Below, piece after piece: positions 5,677 to 9,445 of a stretch of 9,445 bases of DNA. Below the pieces are notes generated by a model. The model was not told the origin of the DNA, did not search any database, and worked only from the letters and a program-made list of their open reading frames with translations. The stretch's first letter is position 1. Each line of letters starts with the position of its first letter. The stretch comes from JACDER01 sp036394915 (GTDB lineage Bacteria > Actinomycetota > Thermoleophilia > Gaiellales > Gaiellaceae), in assembly GCA_036394915.1 (NCBI GenBank), contig DASWEE010000089.1, positions 1 to 9,445 on the forward strand. Reading direction: 5' to 3'. Position numbers and translations under genes: made by a program.

Positions 5677-7076
5677 CCGTCGGCGCGAACATCGAGCGCG
5701 AGGTGAAGCTGGCGAACGGGAAGCTCAGCCTCGACGACTTGGCGGGCGAGCCGCTCGAGCCACGGCACTTCACCTCCACCTACTACGACACCGACGACCA
5801 TCTTCTGGCCGGCGTCGGCATGACCCTCCGCCGGCGCGTTGAGAACGGGCTCGGGCTCTGGCAGCTGAAGCTCCCGCGCTCGGGAGGCCGGCTCGAGGTC
5901 GAGCAGCCCGGAGGCCCGATCGCGCCTCCGGAGCAGATCGAGAGCCTGCTCGCCGGTGTGCTCCGCGGCCGCCCCCTTTCGCCGGTCACCGAGCTGCGGA
6001 CGCTCCGCCGCGGCGTCCGCGTCCACTCAGGGACCTCGATCGCAGACGTCGTGCTGGACCAGGTGGCCGTGATGCAGGATCTCCACGTCGAATCGAGCTT
6101 CGACGAGCTGGAGATCGAGCTGGTGGAAGGCGAGGCCCGCGCGCTCGGCGAGTTCGAGGAGCTGGTCCGCCGCGCCGGGGCGAAGGACGGCGACCCGAGG
6201 CCGAAGGTCCTTCGCGTGCTCGCGCTCGGTCAGCCGAGGCCGACGCCGAAACGGCCCCAGCTGCAGCTGTACTTTCAGAAGCAGTACGAGGAGATCCTCG
6301 CGCACGACCCCGGCACCCGGCTCGGGGACGATCCGGAGGATCTCCACGACATGCGCGTGGCCGTCCGCCGCCTGCGGGCGATCCTCAAGGTCGCCGCGCC
6401 GCCGCTCGACCCGGTATGGGCGCAAGACCTTCGTGACGAGCTCGACCGGCTCGGGGACGCCCTCGGCCCCGTCCGCGACCTCGACGTCATGCTCGACTAC
6501 GTGCGCAACGCGCTCGGAGAGGACGAGAGGAAGGCGCTGCAGCCCCTGCTGAAGAAGCTCGAGCGCCGGCGGTCGGAGGCCAGGCGGTCGATGCTCGCGA
6601 CGATGCGAAGCGCCCGGTACGCGCGGTTGCTCGACACGCTCGAGGCAGCCGCCCGGCGCCCGCCGACGCGCTCGGCCCGGCCGCGGCCGGACAAGATCGC
6701 CACAAAGCAGCTCGAGCAGCTGAGGAAGGCCGTCCGCAAGCTCGACCGCGACCCGAGCAACGCGGCCCTGCACAAGGCCCGGATCAGGGGCAAGCGGGCC
6801 CGTTATGCAACCGAGCTCGCGAGGCCCGGAGCGGGCAAGAAGGCCGCTGCGTTCCTGAAGCAGGCCAAGTCCTTCCAGGACGTCACCGGCGAGCATCAGG
6901 ACGCGGTCGTCGCCGAGCAGCGGATCCGCGAGCTGGCGGAGGGCCTCGAGCCGGAGACGGTGCTGGCGGCGGGAAGGCTCATCGAGCGGCAGCGGATCCG
7001 CAAGGGCGAGGCGCGCGAGGCGTTCCCGAAGGCCTGGAAGAAGCTCGACAAGGCCGGGAAGCGCGCCTGGGCGTAG
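5673..7076 (+). CDS. CYTH-CHAD domain protein (polyphosphate-associated)
   Basis: A 467-residue soluble protein. The N-terminal CYTH domain (about 6-185) carries the ExExK signature as EREVK (8-12) and further charged strands such as TLRRRVENG (51-59), the tunnel fold that binds triphosphate or polyphosphate. The C-terminal CHAD domain (about 196-460) is helical and strongly basic, with HDMRVAVRRLRA (225-236), RDLDVML (268-274), HKARIRGKRARYATE (367-381) and a VTGEHQD segment (404-410). CHAD domains are reported to bind inorganic polyphosphate. GTG 5673 overlaps the ROK stop (GTGA). The frame is open further upstream to 5103, but only as a shadow of the ROK gene. The convergent ppk-ppx genes support a polyphosphate role. 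Whether CYTH is catalytic or only binds is unknown. Confidence 0.92.
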   Translation: MTVGANIEREVKLANGKLSLDDLAGEPLEPRHFTSTYYDTDDHLLAGVGMTLRRRVENGLGLWQLKLPRSGGRLEVEQPGGPIAPPEQIESLLAGVLRGRPLSPVTELRTLRRGVRVHSGTSIADVVLDQVAVMQDLHVESSFDELEIELVEGEARALGEFEELVRRAGAKDGDPRPKVLRVLALGQPRPTPKRPQLQLYFQKQYEEILAHDPGTRLGDDPEDLHDMRVAVRRLRAILKVAAPPLDPVWAQDLRDELDRLGDALGPVRDLDVMLDYVRNALGEDERKALQPLLKKLERRRSEARRSMLATMRSARYARLLDTLEAAARRPPTRSARPRPDKIATKQLEQLRKAVRKLDRDPSNAALHKARIRGKRARYATELARPGAGKKAAAFLKQAKSFQDVTGEHQDAVVAEQRIRELAEGLEPETVLAAGRLIERQRIRKGEAREAFPKAWKKLDKAGKRAWA

Positions 7077-7091
7077 AGACGGTCAGAGCCG

Positions 7092-7111
7092 CCGGCGGAA
7101 TCCTCCGCCGG
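7092..7111 (+). other. Perfect 8-bp GC hairpin at the CYTH-CHAD/Nudix junction
   Basis: CCGGCGGA (7092-7099) and TCCGCCGG (7104-7111) form a perfect stem with a 4-base loop, 15 bp after the CYTH-CHAD stop and 9 bp before GTG 7121. There is no T-run, so it is not a standard terminator. The same bases encode a conserved Nudix-like strand in the downstream frame. It could stabilise or split the mRNA, or control Nudix translation. Confidence 0.5.
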
Positions 7112-7120
7112 GACGGTGAC

Positions 7121-7450
7121 GTGCTCCTCGTGCACCGGCCGAAGTACGACGACTGGACGTTCCCGAAGGGAAAGTGCCTGCGCGGTGAGAGCGACGAGGA
7201 ATGCGCGCTCCGCGAGGTCGAAGAGGAGACGGGCATGCGCTGCGACCTCGACCGGGAGGTCGCGAGCGCGCGCTACCACGATTCGCGCGGGCGCCCGAAG
7301 ATCGTCCGCTACTGGCTGATGCAACCCGTCGGGGGATCGTTCTCGCCGACGTCAGAGGTCGACGAGATGGTCTGGCTCCCGCTCGACGAGGCGGCCGAGC
7401 GCCTGAGCTACGGCCACGACGTCGAGATCCTGGAGGCTCTCCCGTCGTGA
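7121..7450 (+). CDS. Nudix hydrolase, MutT1-like (start uncertain)
   Basis: Predicted hydrolase of nucleoside triphosphates such as 8-oxo-dGTP/GTP or of dinucleoside polyphosphates. From GTG 7121 it has 109 residues. HRPKYDDWTFPKGK at 5-18 is characteristic of MutT1-type proteins, and the following box fits Gx5Ex7REUxEExGU exactly, with REVEEETG as its core. The start is a problem. Codons before 7121 in the same frame read VETVRAAGGILRRDGDV, which looks like the first Nudix strand, yet no ATG, GTG or TTG occurs in this frame back to at least 6902. CTG 7067, preceded by GGGAA, is the best candidate for a longer form. It sits between CYTH-CHAD and sixA, and its TGA overlaps the sixA GTG by 4 bp. 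In mycobacterial MutT1 these two domains form one protein. Confidence 0.85.
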   Translation: MLLVHRPKYDDWTFPKGKCLRGESDEECALREVEEETGMRCDLDREVASARYHDSRGRPKIVRYWLMQPVGGSFSPTSEVDEMVWLPLDEAAERLSYGHDVEILEALPS

Positions 7451-7872
7451 TCGTCCTGCTCGTCCGCCACGCGCGCGCCGGCAAGCGGAGCAAGTGGGAG
7501 GGCGACGACAGGCTGCGACCCCTCGACAAGCGTGGCCGAAAGCAGGCCGAGGGACTCGTCTCCCTGCTCGCGGAGTACCCGATCGACCGCATCGCGTCCA
7601 GCCCCTACCTGCGCTGCACGCAGACGGTCGACCCGCTCGCCGCCTCGCGGGGGCTCGCGGTCGAGGAGCGCGACGAGCTCGCCGAGGGCTCGAAGCGGGC
7701 CGACGTCCAGCGGCTGCTCGAGGAGCTCGACGCCGGCTGCGTCGTTCTGTGCACGCACGGGGACGTGGTCGACGAGCTCGCCGGCTCGGAGCTTCCCAAG
7801 GGATCGACGCAGGTGCTGGAGGCAGAAAACGGCCGGCTGACGCCGCGCGAATACCTGGCGCCGCCGGTCTAG
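7447..7872 (+). CDS. sixA: SixA-type histidine phosphatase
   Basis: Small branch-1 histidine phosphatase of 141 residues. R7-H8 in LLVRHARAG is the catalytic RH motif in its SixA form (RHA instead of RHG). SSPYLRCTQT (51-60) supplies the second phosphate-binding arginine, and H104-G105 in CTHGD is the second catalytic histidine. SixA proteins act on phosphohistidine. As the C-terminal half of mycobacterial MutT1, the same fold instead works on nucleotides released by the Nudix half. The GTGA overlap with the upstream Nudix gene favours the second role here, as an inference. The start GTG 7447 gives the normal strand immediately before RHA. The stop TAG (7870-7872) shares the CTAG palindrome with the stop of the convergent ppx gene. 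Confidence 0.9.
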   Translation: MIVLLVRHARAGKRSKWEGDDRLRPLDKRGRKQAEGLVSLLAEYPIDRIASSPYLRCTQTVDPLAASRGLAVEERDELAEGSKRADVQRLLEELDAGCVVLCTHGDVVDELAGSELPKGSTQVLEAENGRLTPREYLAPPV

Positions 7873-8747
7873 GCGGCGGCGAGCTCGTACAGCAGCTCGA
7901 GCGCGACGCCTTCGCGCAGCCCCGTCTTCGCCACCTCGAGCGGAACCGCGACGCGCTCCTGCACCTCGCCGAGGATGAGGCAGCCCGCGAGCAGCGTGCG
8001 GGCGCGGCGCGGATCGATGCCGTAGCGCTGCGCGATCTCCTCCGAGGAGCGCTTGCACAGGATTCGCTCCGCGCCTTCCAGCTGCTTCTTCCCGAGCCGG
8101 CGGCCTGCGATCCTGCGCAGCGCGCGGGCCGTCCCGCCGGTGACGAACGCCGCCTTCGGCAGCGGAGGCGTGAGGCCGTCGATCGCCCGACGCGCCTCTG
8201 CGCGGGCCGCGGGAAGAGCGGCCTTGCCGGGCGGATCGTCGAGCCCGAGGCGGTGGGTGAGCCGCACGCAGCCGAGATCGAGCGACCGCTCCCACGCGGG
8301 CCCGCGGCGGGTCCCGACCACGAGCTCGGTCGAGCCGCCGCCGAGATCGCAGACCGCGACGCTGTCGGGGACCTGCTCGAGGCCGGCGAGCACGCCGAAG
8401 AAGGCGAGCCGCCCCTCCTCCTCCGGGCCGAGGATCCGGACCGGAGCCTGCGCGGCCTGCATGACCGCGGAGACGAACTCGTCGGAATTCGCGCTCTGCC
8501 TGCCGGGAGCCGTCACGACGACCTCGACGTGGTGCGTGCCGAGCTCGCGGGCCGCCGTCGCCAGCTCGCGGACGCAGCCGGCGGTCTCGCGGAGCTTGCC
8601 GTCGGAGATCCAGCCGTAGCTCTCGATCTCCTCGCCGAGGCCCAGGAAGGTCCGGCTCTCGTGGAGAGCAGTCAGCCGTCCGGCCGACTCCGCGGCCACC
8701 AGCAGCCGCACGGTGTTCGAGCCCACATCGACGACTCCCACCCGCAT
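7869..8747 (-). CDS. ppx: Exopolyphosphatase / GppA-family phosphatase, short form
   Basis: Predicted exopolyphosphatase or (p)ppGpp-related phosphatase of the ASKHA fold, 292 residues from ATG 8747. DVGSNTVRLLV (7-17) is the first phosphate-binding loop. GPEEEGRLAF (107-116) carries the catalytic glutamate. DLGGGSTEL (134-142) is the second loop, and VTGGTARAL (202-210) closes the second half. It lacks the C-terminal HD and helical domains of E. coli Ppx and GppA (about 500 residues), resembling the short actinobacterial Ppx1 type. ATG 8756 (MPAMRV) is possible, but GGGAGA (8757-8762) abuts it and lies 9 bp from 8747, so 8747 is preferred. It follows ppk by 35 bp on the same strand, so the two are probably cotranscribed. 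Sequence alone does not separate polyphosphate from pppGpp as substrate, but the neighbour favours polyphosphate. Confidence 0.92.
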   Translation of the reverse strand: MRVGVVDVGSNTVRLLVAAESAGRLTALHESRTFLGLGEEIESYGWISDGKLRETAGCVRELATAARELGTHHVEVVVTAPGRQSANSDEFVSAVMQAAQAPVRILGPEEEGRLAFFGVLAGLEQVPDSVAVCDLGGGSTELVVGTRRGPAWERSLDLGCVRLTHRLGLDDPPGKAALPAARAEARRAIDGLTPPLPKAAFVTGGTARALRRIAGRRLGKKQLEGAERILCKRSSEEIAQRYGIDPRRARTLLAGCLILGEVQERVAVPLEVAKTGLREGVALELLYELAAA

Positions 8748-8756
8748 CGCAGGCAT

Positions 8757-8762
8757 TCTCCC
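8757..8762 (-). promoter_or_regulatory. Ribosome binding site deciding the ppx start
   Basis: GGGAGA on the minus strand touches ATG 8756 but lies nine bases from ATG 8747, a workable spacing. It therefore supports the downstream methionine as the real start. Confidence 0.5.
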
Positions 8763-8782
8763 GACCCGGTCGGCCGGCAAAC

Positions 8783-9445
8783 CTAGCGCGCCCTGGTCGC
8801 GGCGGCGCGGCGCCGGGCCGCGCTCCTCATCAGGACGACCTGGCCGGGCCTCGCCCGCTCGCCCTTCTTCGTCGCGAGCCGCCTCCAGGTGCCGTTCGAG
8901 CGCAACTCCCATGCCTGCGAGTTGTCCTCGAGGAGCGCGTCCAGCGTCGACCCGAGCCGTTGACAGAGCCGGCGATCCTCGATCGGCACCATCAGCTCGA
9001 GCCGGTTGTCGAGATTCCGCGGCATCAGGTCGGAGCTGCTGATGAAGTACAGCGATTCGTCGCCCCGCTCGAAGTTGAAGATCCGGCTGTGCTCGAGGAA
9101 CCGTCCCAGGATGCTGCGCACCCGGATGTTCTCGCTCATCTTCTTCACCCCCGGCCGCAGCGCACACAGCGCTCGCACGACGAGGTCGATCCGAACGCCC
9201 GCCTGCGAGGCCGCATACAGCTCCTCGATCACCGCCGGGTCGGTGAGATTGTTCACCTTGATCCGGATCTGCGTCGGCTTTCCCGCCTCGGCGGCCTTCG
9301 CGAGCTTGCGGATCTCCTCGACGAGCCGGCTCCGAAGGTTGAAGGGGGCGACCACGATCTTGCGGAACTTCTGCGGCCTCCCGAACCCGGTGAGGTAGTT
9401 GTAGAGGTCGGCGACGTCGGCGGCGATCTCCGGGTCGGCGGTGAA
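8783..9445 (-). CDS. ppk: Polyphosphate kinase PPK1 (partial, N-terminus outside window)
   Basis: C-terminal 220 residues of polyphosphate kinase 1, which reversibly transfers the terminal phosphate of ATP to polyphosphate. The visible part opens with FTADPEIAADVADLYNYLTG. Then come RKIVVAPFNLR, VNNLTDPAVIEELYAASQAG, IDLVVRALCALRPG and SENIRVRSILGRFLEHSRIF, all strongly typical of the PPK1 C1 and C2 domains. The histidine of FLEHSRIF (residue 119 of the visible part) corresponds to the second conserved active-site histidine. FISSSDLMPRNLDNRLELM follows. The phosphorylated histidine and N-terminal domains lie beyond the right edge. The end carries a short basic tail rich in Arg and Ala. An apparent GTG at 9355 is internal, because clear PPK1 sequence continues upstream of it. 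ppx begins 35 bp downstream. Confidence 0.96.
   Translation of the reverse strand, partial: FTADPEIAADVADLYNYLTGFGRPQKFRKIVVAPFNLRSRLVEEIRKLAKAAEAGKPTQIRIKVNNLTDPAVIEELYAASQAGVRIDLVVRALCALRPGVKKMSENIRVRSILGRFLEHSRIFNFERGDESLYFISSSDLMPRNLDNRLELMVPIEDRRLCQRLGSTLDALLEDNSQAWELRSNGTWRRLATKKGERARPGQVVLMRSAARRRAAATRAR

Overview
The window is high in G+C (roughly two thirds by eye) and densely packed with genes. It looks like a chromosomal segment of a high-GC Gram-positive bacterium. An actinobacterial lineage, possibly deep-branching (Thermoleophilia-like), is the best guess. The reasons are the G+C, GTG starts with GTGA overlaps, TANNNT boxes placed for leaderless transcripts, and a MutT1-type Nudix/SixA pair beside ppk, an arrangement known from mycobacteria. 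This placement is an inference; no rRNA or other marker gene is present. I see no mobile element, CRISPR array, tRNA or rRNA.

Layout. (1) 1-2198, minus: isoleucyl-tRNA synthetase with its C-terminus beyond the left edge. (2) 2300-2626, plus: a thioredoxin, divergent from ileS across 101 bp. (3) 2623-4088, minus: a zinc-ribbon Nudix hydrolase, a haem-oxygenase-fold diiron-type enzyme, and a collapsed DUF2231-like membrane protein gene whose last codon meets the thioredoxin stop. (4) 4104-4475, plus: a stand-alone cyclic-nucleotide-binding domain protein, only 15 bp from the divergent Nudix start. (5) About 4496-4672: a non-coding array of ~40-bp imperfect tandem repeats containing GTCCC/GGGAC palindromes. 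(6) 4702-7872, plus: a ROK-family sugar kinase, a CYTH-CHAD protein, a small Nudix hydrolase and a SixA-type histidine phosphatase, with two 4-bp GTGA overlaps. (7) 7869-9445, minus: ppx and the 3' part of ppk, converging on group 6 with stop codons sharing CTAG.

How the parts fit. The right half (5673-9445) reads as a polyphosphate and nucleotide-phosphate neighbourhood. PPK makes polyphosphate, Ppx trims it, CHAD domains are known polyphosphate binders, and the Nudix plus SixA pair corresponds to the two domains that form one protein, MutT1, in mycobacteria. Here they are separate, translationally coupled genes. The ROK kinase is coupled to the CYTH-CHAD gene by overlap.

The least explained items are the 40-bp repeat array, the missing standard start codon of the second Nudix gene together with an 8-bp perfect hairpin there, the internally deleted DUF2231-like gene, and the unassigned diiron-type enzyme beside a Nudix hydrolase.
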